From a bacterium (lineage in GTDB: Bacteria; Chloroflexota; Anaerolineae; Caldilineales; Caldilineaceae), in assembly GCA_016124945.1 (NCBI GenBank), contig WGMT01000048.1, positions 7,501 to 71,500 of the forward strand: a stretch of 64,000 nt of DNA, given 5' to 3'. The translations under genes and the position numbers were made by a program. Below, piece by piece: positions 34,669 to 42,504 of this stretch. Below the pieces are notes generated by a model. That model had not been told where the DNA came from and made no database searches. It saw only the letters and a list, made by a program, of their open reading frames with translations. Positions within the stretch are counted from its first letter, which is position 1. Every line of letters starts with the position of its first letter.

Positions 34669-34827
34669 TGCGTGGTGCGTGTACCAGTAGATAAAGTTGC
34701 TGCTTTATTGGGGCATTGTCGATCCTATGTAAACCCGAATGCCCCAATCTAGCGTCAACAGCCTACGCTGGTACACGCACCACGGACCACGCACCACGGA
34801 CCACGCACCATGCACTACGCACTACGC
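34656..34827. repeat. Large heptad inverted repeat between HK and thyX
   Basis: GTAGTGC/GTGGTGC heptads at 34656-34687 face their complements at 34768-34827. The 17 bases 34671-34687 pair perfectly with 34768-34784. Nested inside is a second 11-bp perfect hairpin (ATTGGGGCATT, 34707-34717 with 34738-34748). Both convergent genes end inside the outer arms. Confidence 0.93.
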
Positions 34828-35873
34828 TTCACAAACTCCCGCTGATACACATCCCAATGCGCCTGAAACGTCTCCGGGGCGACTGTGTAAAGCATCTCCA
34901 ACGCCCGTTGACCCATGGCGCGGATCTCCCATTGGGCGGCCATGTCTACGGCGCGCAGCCAGAAGAAGTGGCTCCACGCTGCAAAATTCATGGTGGTGAT
35001 AATTCGTGTCTCCGCTGCATTGGGCAGCAGAAAGCGGGCGTCCTCTTTGCGGATGCCCAGCCCACGTAGATCGGCGTAAACCTCCTGTAAATAGGACCAA
35101 GCCTCTTCCAACTTCTGACGCGCCGCTTCGTTCTCTGCCACCGGCGGCGGCACAATTGCCCCCCAGCCGCCCTTGCTCAAGTCCACATAACGCTGACTCT
35201 CCTGGCTGAAACTCGCCAGCCGGTGACGCACCAACTGATGCGTACAGGCGCGGCTGATTCCCTCAAACAGGAAGGTGGCCGATCCATGATGCAGCGCCAA
35301 TTCAGGATCGTCGAACTGCGGCAGGGTGAAGCCCAATAGCGTCACGCGCTGTGGGCCGTCCTCCGCGGGGAGGAGGCGGGCCAGATCGCCGCTGAAAGAC
35401 GGCTCGTTCAATGTGATCGGCTCTTTGGGGCCGTCTGGAAACTCCTCGTAGACCTTGGCCGCTACCTGCTTGAGGATCGGCAATGCCCCCAGCCCCATGC
35501 CGCGGCGGAAGAAATCAAGCCACACCCGCGTGTTCCCACTCACGATCCAACTGCCGTCGCCCGCTTCGCTCACCTCGCAATGACGGTTGACCATGCGCCA
35601 GCGCAGCGGCTCGTCGCTGCCGGTAATGCGCAACGTCACCACCACATGCTCGATGATGTCCTCGTGGCCTTCTTTCACCCGCGCCGAAATGAAATTGGGT
35701 GCTGTACCCATGCGGTGCGTGCTGCGGTAACAGACACGCCCGGCGTACTCGATCACATTCTCGGCGAATGTCCCCCGCCCGTTCCAAATCGTGGCCAGAT
35801 CGCCCACGTCGGCCAGCGCCGCAGGGGAAAGCGCCGGGTTGGCGCGTGTGTAAGCAAGCAGTTCGACCTTCAT
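34815..35873 (-). CDS. thyX: Flavin-dependent thymidylate synthase ThyX, long form
   Basis: Makes dTMP from dUMP with FAD, NADPH and methylene-tetrahydrofolate. The signature RHRx7S appears as 'RHRLASFSQESQRYV' at 216-230, and 'FEGISRACTHQLV' precedes it. At 352 residues it is about 100 longer than typical ThyX. The extra length separates 'GHEDIIEHVVVTLRITG' (69-85) from 'LHHGSATFLFEGISRA' (204-219), which are normally a single block. AGGAG lies 6 bases before ATG. The last codons and stop lie in the heptad repeat, mirroring the convergent kinase gene. No thyA is in the window. Confidence 0.93.
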   Translation of the reverse strand: MKVELLAYTRANPALSPAALADVGDLATIWNGRGTFAENVIEYAGRVCYRSTHRMGTAPNFISARVKEGHEDIIEHVVVTLRITGSDEPLRWRMVNRHCEVSEAGDGSWIVSGNTRVWLDFFRRGMGLGALPILKQVAAKVYEEFPDGPKEPITLNEPSFSGDLARLLPAEDGPQRVTLLGFTLPQFDDPELALHHGSATFLFEGISRACTHQLVRHRLASFSQESQRYVDLSKGGWGAIVPPPVAENEAARQKLEEAWSYLQEVYADLRGLGIRKEDARFLLPNAAETRIITTMNFAAWSHFFWLRAVDMAAQWEIRAMGQRALEMLYTVAPETFQAHWDVYQREFVKRSA

Positions 35874-35960
35874 GGGAAACTCCTGAACGTAAAGAATGAA
35901 GAATAATGAATGGGTACAGCCACCCGGTGGATTTGATTAATAGTCGACCCGGTCAAGGAT

Positions 35961-36545
35961 CTATGAACCCTCAACCTTTTGCCTTTTGACCTTTGCCTTC
36001 CCTACCTTTTCCACCAACACCAGCCCAATCCCCGCAATCATGGCCGCTATCGAGGCGTAGACCAGGATCAGCTTCACCGTGGTGAGCAGGCTGGCCAAAC
36101 TGGCCAACGGAATCACAACCTCGGGGAACTGCACCAGGATCGCAAGCAGCGTCAGATCTTCCGCATAGTCAAACAACGTCATCAGCATCGGCAACAGCGC
36201 CAGCACCAAAAAGAGCCCACCCAGGTGGCGCAAAGAACGGCTCACAACCAACAAGACAGCGGCAAACGCCAGCCCCGAAAGTGTGCCATACACGAAATCA
36301 ATCTGTGTCAGATAGGCGGCGTAGGCGGCGCGGCCCCCTTCGCCATACTCGCCCAACGCACGGTAGAGATCGTCCGCCGAATAGGCAAACATCATGTCAA
36401 TCAACAGATGATCGCCCAACGCCCGCAACTGTGGCGCCCACCCGGCAGAGAGGATCACCGTTGCTACCGTCTGCACAGCAAACAGCGGTAGCGCCACCCG
36501 CCAGGTGACACGTTTTTGTAACCATCGCAATGCTTGTTCTAACAT
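35961..36545 (-). CDS. Hypothetical four-helix membrane protein
   Basis: 194 residues with about four hydrophobic helices ('WRVALPLFAVQTVATVILSAGW', 'TLSGLAFAAVLLVVS', 'GLFLVLALLPMLMTLF', 'LLTTVKLILVYASIAAMIAG'). No family was recognised. A short soluble loop with acidic residues lies between helices 1 and 2. The basic tail ending 'KRQKVEGS' is encoded by CCTTTTG heptads (35975-35995), so repeat DNA has formed the C-terminus. It lies 87 bases upstream of thyX on the same strand and could share a transcript. Confidence 0.7.
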   Translation of the reverse strand: MLEQALRWLQKRVTWRVALPLFAVQTVATVILSAGWAPQLRALGDHLLIDMMFAYSADDLYRALGEYGEGGRAAYAAYLTQIDFVYGTLSGLAFAAVLLVVSRSLRHLGGLFLVLALLPMLMTLFDYAEDLTLLAILVQFPEVVIPLASLASLLTTVKLILVYASIAAMIAGIGLVLVEKVGKAKVKRQKVEGS

Positions 36546-36736
36546 TCCCTTGCCTCTCCGCCACAGGTGCGTCGCACCTGTCGTTACGCCTCGTTTGCAG
36601 CATGAACAGTTGCACCCGCCATTTTACCCGAATCCACTCGAATCGTAGGATTTGCCAAGGCAGCAAATTGGCGCTATCGTTCCGCGTAGAGCGACCTACC
36701 ACTTCACAATTTCAACTGAACGTAAATTCATCCGAA

Positions 36737-37489
36737 ATGGACGCATGCGCTATGCTCGAAAGCACAGCCGTATCCACCCAACTCACAGGAACCGTCCATC
36801 GCCCCACCGATCTCAATGACGATGATCGCCGGCGTATGTTCGAACTGCTCAACGCCTTCTTCGAAAACGTCACCCGCAGCCAATTTGAACAGGACTTATC
36901 CGAAAAAGAATGGGTCTTCGTCTTTACCGATGTCGCGGGCACGATCCAGGGGTTCTCCACCCTACTGCGCCTCAACGTCACTGTGGACGGTCTATCCATC
37001 GTCGCCGTCTATTCCGGCGACACCATCATCCACCCCGACTTCTGGCACGAGCTGGAATTGCCCCGCATCTGGGGCGCACATGTCTTCGCCCTGGCCGACA
37101 GCGTCCACGCCCAACAACCCGACGCCAAAGTCTACTGGTTCCTCATCAGCTCCGGTTACAAAACTTACCGCTTCTTGCCCGTCTTCTTCGAGCGTTTCTA
37201 CCCCAACTACCGCCAACCCACACTGGCCCACGAACAGCGCGTCCTCGACGCGTTGGCCGCAGCCAAATTCGGCGAACAGTACGATCCCGCCGCCGGCCTC
37301 ATCCGCTTCCCCGACTCAGCGCCGCTGCGCCCCGGCATCGCCGACGTAGACGAGCGTCGCCTCAAAAACCCCGACATCGCCTATTTCGTGGCCCGCAACC
37401 CCAACCACGCCCGCGGAGACCAACTCGCCTGCCTCGTCGAAATCGACCGGGCAAACATCACCTCCGCCGGGCGACGCATGCTGGGGTAG
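36737..37489 (+). CDS. GNAT-like acyltransferase candidate next to GH3
   Basis: 250-residue soluble protein. The segment 'FTDVAGTIQGFSTLLRLNV' followed by 'VAVYSGDTIIHPDFWHELEL' looks like the central strands and acyl-CoA loop of a GNAT/N-acyltransferase fold, and 'YWFLISSGYKTYRFLPVFF' fits the C-terminal part. No name can be given. It directly precedes the GH3-type adenylating enzyme with 111 bases between them, occupied by a palindromic repeat. A joint pathway, in which one enzyme activates an acid and the other transfers an acyl group, is inference. The open frame extends upstream to 36530 without protein-like sequence. Confidence 0.65.
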   Translation: MDACAMLESTAVSTQLTGTVHRPTDLNDDDRRRMFELLNAFFENVTRSQFEQDLSEKEWVFVFTDVAGTIQGFSTLLRLNVTVDGLSIVAVYSGDTIIHPDFWHELELPRIWGAHVFALADSVHAQQPDAKVYWFLISSGYKTYRFLPVFFERFYPNYRQPTLAHEQRVLDALAAAKFGEQYDPAAGLIRFPDSAPLRPGIADVDERRLKNPDIAYFVARNPNHARGDQLACLVEIDRANITSAGRRMLG

Positions 37490-37501
37490 AGCCGTCAGTG
37501 C

Positions 37502-37577
37502 CGAGTCAGTGCCTGGCACGGGTCAGCATCAGATCCGTATTCGCTAGATCCCCTGACCCGTGCCAGGCACTGACTCG
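37502..37577. repeat. Palindrome of the CAGTGCCTGGCACGGG family
   Basis: Perfect 25-bp arms: 37502-37526 and 37553-37577, each with the core CAGTGCCTGGCACGGG; loop 26 bases. The same core occurs at 60259, 60310 and 60506 with different flanks. Confidence 0.95.
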
Positions 37578-37600
37578 ACGCGATCTGCATTTTTGCCTTT

Positions 37601-39280
37601 ATGCTCACATTCCTCGCCAACGCCCTTTGGCTCGCCCTCTCCACGCCCGAAGCCATGCGCTGGCGGCTCTCCACACGCGCTGTCGAGCAGACACAACGCG
37701 CCACGCTCACCCGCATCCTCCGCGCCAACGCCGCCACCGATTACGCATCACGCATGATGCATGACGCGCTACCCTCAATCTCTGAATTCCAACACACCTT
37801 CCCCCTCACCACCTACCCTGATCTCTCCCCGTGGATCGACCGCATCGCCGCCGGTGAGGACAACGTACTCACGGCCCAACCCGTGTCGCTGCTCGAACCC
37901 ACCAGCGGCTCCACCGCAGTCGGCAAGCTGATCCCCTACACGCCCACCCTTAAAGACGAATTCCAGCGCGGCATCGCGCCGTGGGTGGTGCACAGCTTCC
38001 TGCGCCGCCCCCAACTTTTGGGCGGACAGGCGTACTGGTCCGTTACCCCGGTGACGGTGCGCAATCGGCGCTCTGCGGGCGGCGTGCCCATCGGCTTCGA
38101 GGACGAGAGCGAATACTTCGGCGGCATCGAAAGCAAGCTGATCAACGCCGTCATGGCTGTGCCGCCTGCCGTCAAGCTCATTGCCGACATAGACAGCTTC
38201 CGCTACGTCACCCTGCTCTTTCTCTTGCGTAGCCGCACGCTATCCCTGATTTCGATCTGGAATCCTACCTTTCTCACCCTGCTCCTTACGCCGCTGACCG
38301 TCCACGGCGAACGCCTCGCCGCCGACATCGCCGCAGGGACGCTCATACCGCCCACCCCGCTCGACGCCGATCTACACCGCGTGCTGACAGCGTACAACCG
38401 CCCCGATCCCCAACGCGGCGACGAGATCCGGCAGATCTTCGGGACTGCGACCACACCGGCTGAGCGTCATCGCCGCCTATGGCCGCGTCTACGCCTGATC
38501 AGTTGCTGGGCCGACGCCAATGCCGCCCGTTATGCTGGTCAACTCCAGGTACTTTTCCCACAGGCTGCTTTGCAGCCCAAGGGCTTGCTTGCCACCGAGG
38601 GATTCGTCTCCTTCCCAGTGGACGGGCTGCCCGGCGCAGCCCTTTCGCTACGCTCCCACTTTTTCGAGTTCCTGCCCTTCCACGAGGACGAAGCCGATCT
38701 CGCCGTTACGCCCAAACTGGCCCATGAACTGGACCTGGGTACACGCTACGCCGTGGTCATCACCACCGGCGGTGGGCTGTACCGCTACCAACTGGGCGAC
38801 GTGGTGGAAGTGACCGGCTTTTACAACCACTGTCCGTTGATCCGCCTGATCGGGCGCAGCGGGGCTGTCTCCGATTGGTTCGGCGAGAAACTGCACGAAG
38901 CCCACGTGGGCCGCGTCCTCGATGACGCCCTAACCGCGCAAGGACTGACGCCGTCTTGGACGATGTTGGCATGCGACGAGATATTGCCACAGCCCGCCTA
39001 CGTCCTCTACGTGGAGGGCGTACACGCCGACGACGCCGTCTTAATTTCCCTGACCGCCGCTGTCGAACGAGGACTGTGTGAGAACGTCCACTACGCTTAT
39101 TGCCGCAGCCTGGGACAGTTGGCAGCGCTGCGTCTCTTCCATGTGGAGGAAGGCGCGCTGGACGCCTTTATTCGCGCCAGTGTAGCTCACGGTCAACGCG
39201 CAGGGGACGTTAAACCTGTGGTGCTGCACCGGCGCGGCGGCTGGTCGCAGATCTTCACCGGCAAATTCCTCCCCAATTGA
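37601..39280 (+). CDS. GH3-family acyl-acid amido synthetase-like protein
   Basis: 559-residue member of the GH3 (auxin-responsive) branch of adenylating enzymes; plant members activate acyl acids with ATP and join them to amino acids. Nucleotide-binding block 'LEPTSGSTAVGKLIPY' lies at about 95-110, followed by 'FLRRPQLLGGQAYWSVTPV' and 'GGLYRYQLGDVVEVTGFYN'. 'IRLIGRSGAVSDWFGEKLHE' fits the hinge into the C-terminal lobe. In bacteria the substrate is generally unknown. It pairs with the GNAT-like gene upstream. Start ATG 37601 has no obvious ribosome site. Confidence 0.88.
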   Translation: MLTFLANALWLALSTPEAMRWRLSTRAVEQTQRATLTRILRANAATDYASRMMHDALPSISEFQHTFPLTTYPDLSPWIDRIAAGEDNVLTAQPVSLLEPTSGSTAVGKLIPYTPTLKDEFQRGIAPWVVHSFLRRPQLLGGQAYWSVTPVTVRNRRSAGGVPIGFEDESEYFGGIESKLINAVMAVPPAVKLIADIDSFRYVTLLFLLRSRTLSLISIWNPTFLTLLLTPLTVHGERLAADIAAGTLIPPTPLDADLHRVLTAYNRPDPQRGDEIRQIFGTATTPAERHRRLWPRLRLISCWADANAARYAGQLQVLFPQAALQPKGLLATEGFVSFPVDGLPGAALSLRSHFFEFLPFHEDEADLAVTPKLAHELDLGTRYAVVITTGGGLYRYQLGDVVEVTGFYNHCPLIRLIGRSGAVSDWFGEKLHEAHVGRVLDDALTAQGLTPSWTMLACDEILPQPAYVLYVEGVHADDAVLISLTAAVERGLCENVHYAYCRSLGQLAALRLFHVEEGALDAFIRASVAHGQRAGDVKPVVLHRRGGWSQIFTGKFLPN

Positions 39281-39342
39281 TCCTCTTGTATGAATGCCTA
39301 CGTTCAACGTTGCCCACGCAGCATACAATCACACCATTGTTG

Positions 39343-39356
39343 AGACCGTTCGGTCT
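39343..39356. promoter_or_regulatory. TetR operator 1 (upstream of the tetR gene)
   Basis: AGACCGTTCGGTCT: 6-bp arms around TT, 36 bases before the regulator's ATG. A -10-like TACAAT lies at 39324-39329, so a bound repressor would cover the transcription start. It matches the second site at 40012. Confidence 0.8.
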
Positions 39357-39391
39357 ATTTTTTGGGCAACAGCAGCGGATAGGTGGTACTC

Positions 39392-39985
39392 ATGCCAAAA
39401 GGACAAGAGACACGCGACTTCATCATAACCAAAGCTGCACCGCTTTTTAACGAAAAGGGGTATAGCGGCTCAAGCATTGCTGATGTCATGCTGGCCACGG
39501 GGCTGAAAAAAGGAGGGATTTACAACCACTTCGAAAGCAAAGATGAACTTGCTGTCGCCGCGTTTGAGCACAATTGGGGGTTGCTCAAAGCGCGGTACGC
39601 GCAGGCGTTACACACAGCCGGCGAATCGCCTACGGCGCAGCTCTTTGCAGCGATTGACGTCCACGTCGGTTTTGCCGAGGGCGAACCTGTGGTTGGCGGC
39701 TGCCCGCTGCTCAACACCGCCGTGGAAAGCGACGACGGCCATCCCCTCTTGCGCGAACGAGTGCGTGAAGCCGTGGATTTCTGGCGCGACCTCCTGCGCA
39801 ACATTGTGACCCGCGGCATCGCTCAGGGTGAGTTCTGCATCGCCGACGCCGACGAGATCGCTACCATCATCATCAGTACGCTGGAAGGCGGCGTGATGCT
39901 GAGCAAGCTTTACCATTCGCCGGATCATCTCTTACGTGCCGCTGCGCACCTGCGCACATTTTTGAACGATAAACTGTTGTTGTAA
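39392..39985 (+). CDS. TetR/AcrR-family repressor
   Basis: 197-residue one-component regulator. The N-terminal helix-turn-helix (about 8-55) reads 'DFIITKAAPLFNEKGYSGSS' and 'VMLATGLKKGGIYNHFESKD'; the ligand-binding part belongs to the TetR_C group with 'GGCPLLNTAVESDDG'. AGGTGG 6 bases before ATG 39392 sets the start. Matched palindromes before this gene and before the next one indicate autoregulation and control of the Fe-S/SCP2 gene. The ligand is unknown. Confidence 0.93.
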   Translation: MPKGQETRDFIITKAAPLFNEKGYSGSSIADVMLATGLKKGGIYNHFESKDELAVAAFEHNWGLLKARYAQALHTAGESPTAQLFAAIDVHVGFAEGEPVVGGCPLLNTAVESDDGHPLLRERVREAVDFWRDLLRNIVTRGIAQGEFCIADADEIATIIISTLEGGVMLSKLYHSPDHLLRAAAHLRTFLNDKLLL

Positions 39986-40011
39986 CCCTAAGTTTTTTTT
40001 GCCTCAAAAAC

Positions 40012-40025
40012 AGACCGATTGGTCT
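40012..40025. promoter_or_regulatory. TetR operator 2 (upstream of the Fe-S/SCP2 gene)
   Basis: AGACCGATTGGTCT matches operator 1 in 12 of 14 positions and lies just 5' of the ribosome site AAAGGAA of the next gene. Binding here would block that gene separately from the regulator. Confidence 0.75.
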
Positions 40026-40042
40026 TGAAAGGAATCCTTGAT

Positions 40043-41386
40043 ATGAGCCAACTTGAAACACACCCAACCGTTGTTCGTTTTCGTGAATTGCAGCAAAGAG
40101 ATGTGGCTGTGCAGCCGCCGTCAGTGTTAGACGCTGAATGGTTGCGTCAACTCTGCTTAGAGGCCGGGGCGGACGATGTGGGTTTTGTGGCCATCAGCCG
40201 CCACGGAGTGGATGATCAGCGCGACGAGATCCTTTCTGCCTTCCCCGTTACGCAGACACTGATCAGCATTGTTTCGCGTATGCACCGTGAGCCGATCCGT
40301 AGCCCAGCCCGCTCGGTGGCCAATCTTGAGTTTCATCAGGTGGGCGACGAGATGAACGAGATCGCCCGGCGCATCGTCGCCGCGCTGGATGGGCAGGGCA
40401 TTCGCTCGCTCAACCCGTCGATGGCCTTCCCCATGGAAATGACGCGCTACCCAGGCAAGACGTGGATCGTCTCACACAAACCGATTGCCCAGGCCGCCGG
40501 TCTTGGTGTGATGGGCATTCACCGCAACGTCATCCACCCCAAGTTTGGCAACTTCATCCTGCTCAACACGATTTTGCTGGCAGCGGAGGTGACGTCCGCC
40601 GATCAACCACTGGCCTACAATCCCTGCCTTGAGTGCAAATTGTGTGTGGCCGCCTGCCCGGTGGGGGCGATTGAGCCGGACGGCGGTTTTAACTTTTCGG
40701 CCTGTTACACCCACAACTATCGAGAGTTCATGGGCGGTTTTTCGGATTGGGTGGAGACGATTGTGGAAAGCAAAGATGTACAGAGCTACCGGGAACGGGT
40801 GGGCATAGAAGAAACCGCCTCATGGTGGCAGAGTTTGACGTCGGGAGCGAACTACAAAGCCGCCTACTGTCTCGCCGTCTGCCCCGCCGGCGAGGACGTC
40901 ATTGCGCCCTTCCTCAACAACCGCAAGCAGTTTCTGCAAGATGTGGTGAAGCCCTTGCAGATGAAAGAAGAGGTGATCTACGTCACCCCCAACTCCGATG
41001 CCGAATTGCACGTGCAAAAGCGCTTCCCGCACAAGACGATCAAGCGTGTGGGCAACGGTATCCGCCCCGACACGATCCAATCCTTCCTCGATAACCTGCA
41101 CTTGGCCTTTCAGAAGAATCAGGCGGAAGGGCTGAACGCTACCTACCACTTCACCTTTACGGGCAGTGAAGAGGTTACGGCGACTGTGTCCATTGCGGAT
41201 CGGTCCTTGCGCGTGAAACTTGGGCATACCGGCGCTCCCGATCTACAAGTCACCGCGGATAGCAAGACGTGGCTGCGCTTCCTCGGCAAAGAGACGGGCA
41301 TCGTCTGGCCGTTGCTACGCCGCAAAATTCGCATGCAAGGCGATCCGCGGCTGCTTTCCGCCTTTGGTCGCTGTTTTCCTATGTGA
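40043..41386 (+). CDS. QueG/RdhA-like 4Fe-4S protein with C-terminal SCP2 domain
   Basis: 447-residue putative redox protein. The N-terminal part ('WLRQLCLEAGADDVGFVAIS', 'GKTWIVSHKPIAQAAGLGVM') resembles epoxyqueuosine reductase and reductive dehalogenase cores. Two Fe-S sites follow: 'CLECKLCVAACPVGAI' (about 199-214) and a second Cys set 'CLAVCPAGEDV'. The C-terminal about 100 residues ('VSIADRSLRVKLGHTGAPDL') form an SCP2 lipid-carrier-like domain, so a hydrophobic substrate is likely. It is under the TetR operator. The reaction is unknown; tRNA modification by QueG is unlikely given the SCP2 fusion. AAAGGAA lies 8 bases before ATG 40043. Confidence 0.85.
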   Translation: MSQLETHPTVVRFRELQQRDVAVQPPSVLDAEWLRQLCLEAGADDVGFVAISRHGVDDQRDEILSAFPVTQTLISIVSRMHREPIRSPARSVANLEFHQVGDEMNEIARRIVAALDGQGIRSLNPSMAFPMEMTRYPGKTWIVSHKPIAQAAGLGVMGIHRNVIHPKFGNFILLNTILLAAEVTSADQPLAYNPCLECKLCVAACPVGAIEPDGGFNFSACYTHNYREFMGGFSDWVETIVESKDVQSYRERVGIEETASWWQSLTSGANYKAAYCLAVCPAGEDVIAPFLNNRKQFLQDVVKPLQMKEEVIYVTPNSDAELHVQKRFPHKTIKRVGNGIRPDTIQSFLDNLHLAFQKNQAEGLNATYHFTFTGSEEVTATVSIADRSLRVKLGHTGAPDLQVTADSKTWLRFLGKETGIVWPLLRRKIRMQGDPRLLSAFGRCFPM

Positions 41387-41515
41387 GCCTTAAACACCTG
41401 CGGAGAAAGCACACCCTTGTGCGGCTATTCCTGCTTTGAACTTCACCTGGGGGTGCTCCCTCCTCACTTAACTGAGTTACGACTGTTCAATCCAAAATCT
41501 AGCGAGGAAATTCCT

Positions 41516-42346
41516 ATGAACGAGAATTATTCACCGAGCAGCAACAAACGACATACACATTTGCGCACTCAGTACGGTCCTTGGGCGGTGGTGACAGGTG
41601 CATCTTCGGGCATTGGCCGCGAAATTGCACTTGAACTGGGCCGAGCTGGCCTGAACTTGGTGCTGATTGCCCGCAGTGAGCCGTCTTTGCAGCAATTGGC
41701 CGACGAAGTGACATCACAATTTCATGTTGAGACGTCGGTGCTTCCGCTCGATTTGGGGCAGGATGCGTCCATTGACACCTTGGTCAACGCGACGCGCAAC
41801 CTGGATGTGGGGTTGCTGGTGGCAGCGGCGGGTTTCGGCACCACCGGGCCGTTTCTCACGGCTGACCTGGTGCAAGAGCTTGAAATGCTCAACCTGAACT
41901 GTCGTGCACTGCTGACGTTGAGTTGGCACTTTGGGCGGCGCTTCGCCGCGCAAGGACGTGGTGGGCTTGTCCTCTTGAGTTCGATTGTGGGCTTTCAAGG
42001 AATGCCCAACGCCGCCCACTATGCTGCCACCAAAGCCTATGTGCAAGCCCTCGCCGAGGCGCTGCACGTGGAACTGGCCCCCAAAGGCGTCGACGTCCTC
42101 GCCTCCGCGCCAGGACCAACCAACAGCGGTTTTGCCGACCGTGCCGGCATGCGCATGGGCGCAGCCCTCAGCGCCGCCGAAGTGGCACAAAGCACCCTGA
42201 ACGCACTGGGCCGTACGCCCACCGTACTGCCCGGCTTCCTCTCAAAACTGCTCACCTATGGTCCTGGCCTGCTGCCGCGCATGCTACGTGTACGCGTCAT
42301 GGGGCAGGTGATGCACGGCATGACGAAGCACAGAATCGTTAGTTGA
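41516..42346 (+). CDS. Short-chain dehydrogenase/reductase
   Basis: 276-residue classical SDR. The NAD(P)-binding motif is 'VVTGASSGIGREIALELGRA' (about 23-42), the active-site Ser lies in 'LLSSIVGFQGMP' and the catalytic Tyr-Lys pair in 'HYAATKAYVQALAEAL'. The Arg-rich beta2 end ('LIARSEPSL') suggests NADP(H). The C-terminal membrane-like segment resembles lipid-acting SDRs. GAGGAAA precedes ATG 41516. It follows the Fe-S/SCP2 gene by 129 bases and is probably in the TetR-regulated unit, acting on the same hydrophobic substrate (inference). Confidence 0.92.
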   Translation: MNENYSPSSNKRHTHLRTQYGPWAVVTGASSGIGREIALELGRAGLNLVLIARSEPSLQQLADEVTSQFHVETSVLPLDLGQDASIDTLVNATRNLDVGLLVAAAGFGTTGPFLTADLVQELEMLNLNCRALLTLSWHFGRRFAAQGRGGLVLLSSIVGFQGMPNAAHYAATKAYVQALAEALHVELAPKGVDVLASAPGPTNSGFADRAGMRMGAALSAAEVAQSTLNALGRTPTVLPGFLSKLLTYGPGLLPRMLRVRVMGQVMHGMTKHRIVS

Positions 42347-42365
42347 AAGACGACCAATGCCCGAC

Positions 42366-42410
42366 AACGAAGAGCGGGGGGTGAGTTTGTCTCGCCCCCC
42401 GCTCTTCGTT
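42366..42410. terminator. GC-rich terminator hairpin after the SDR gene
   Basis: 16-bp perfect stem AACGAAGAGCGGGGGG (42366-42381) with its complement at 42395-42410, loop 13. The T-run is weak (CTTGCTTT). It lies between the convergent SDR and subtilase genes. Confidence 0.8.
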
Positions 42411-42504
42411 CTTGCTTTAAATCATCTGTTGCCGTGACGTATGTACCGAAAACCGTGCCATCCGGCGCTCAGTCACTCAACTTGTCTACGCACTACGCAC
42501 TACC

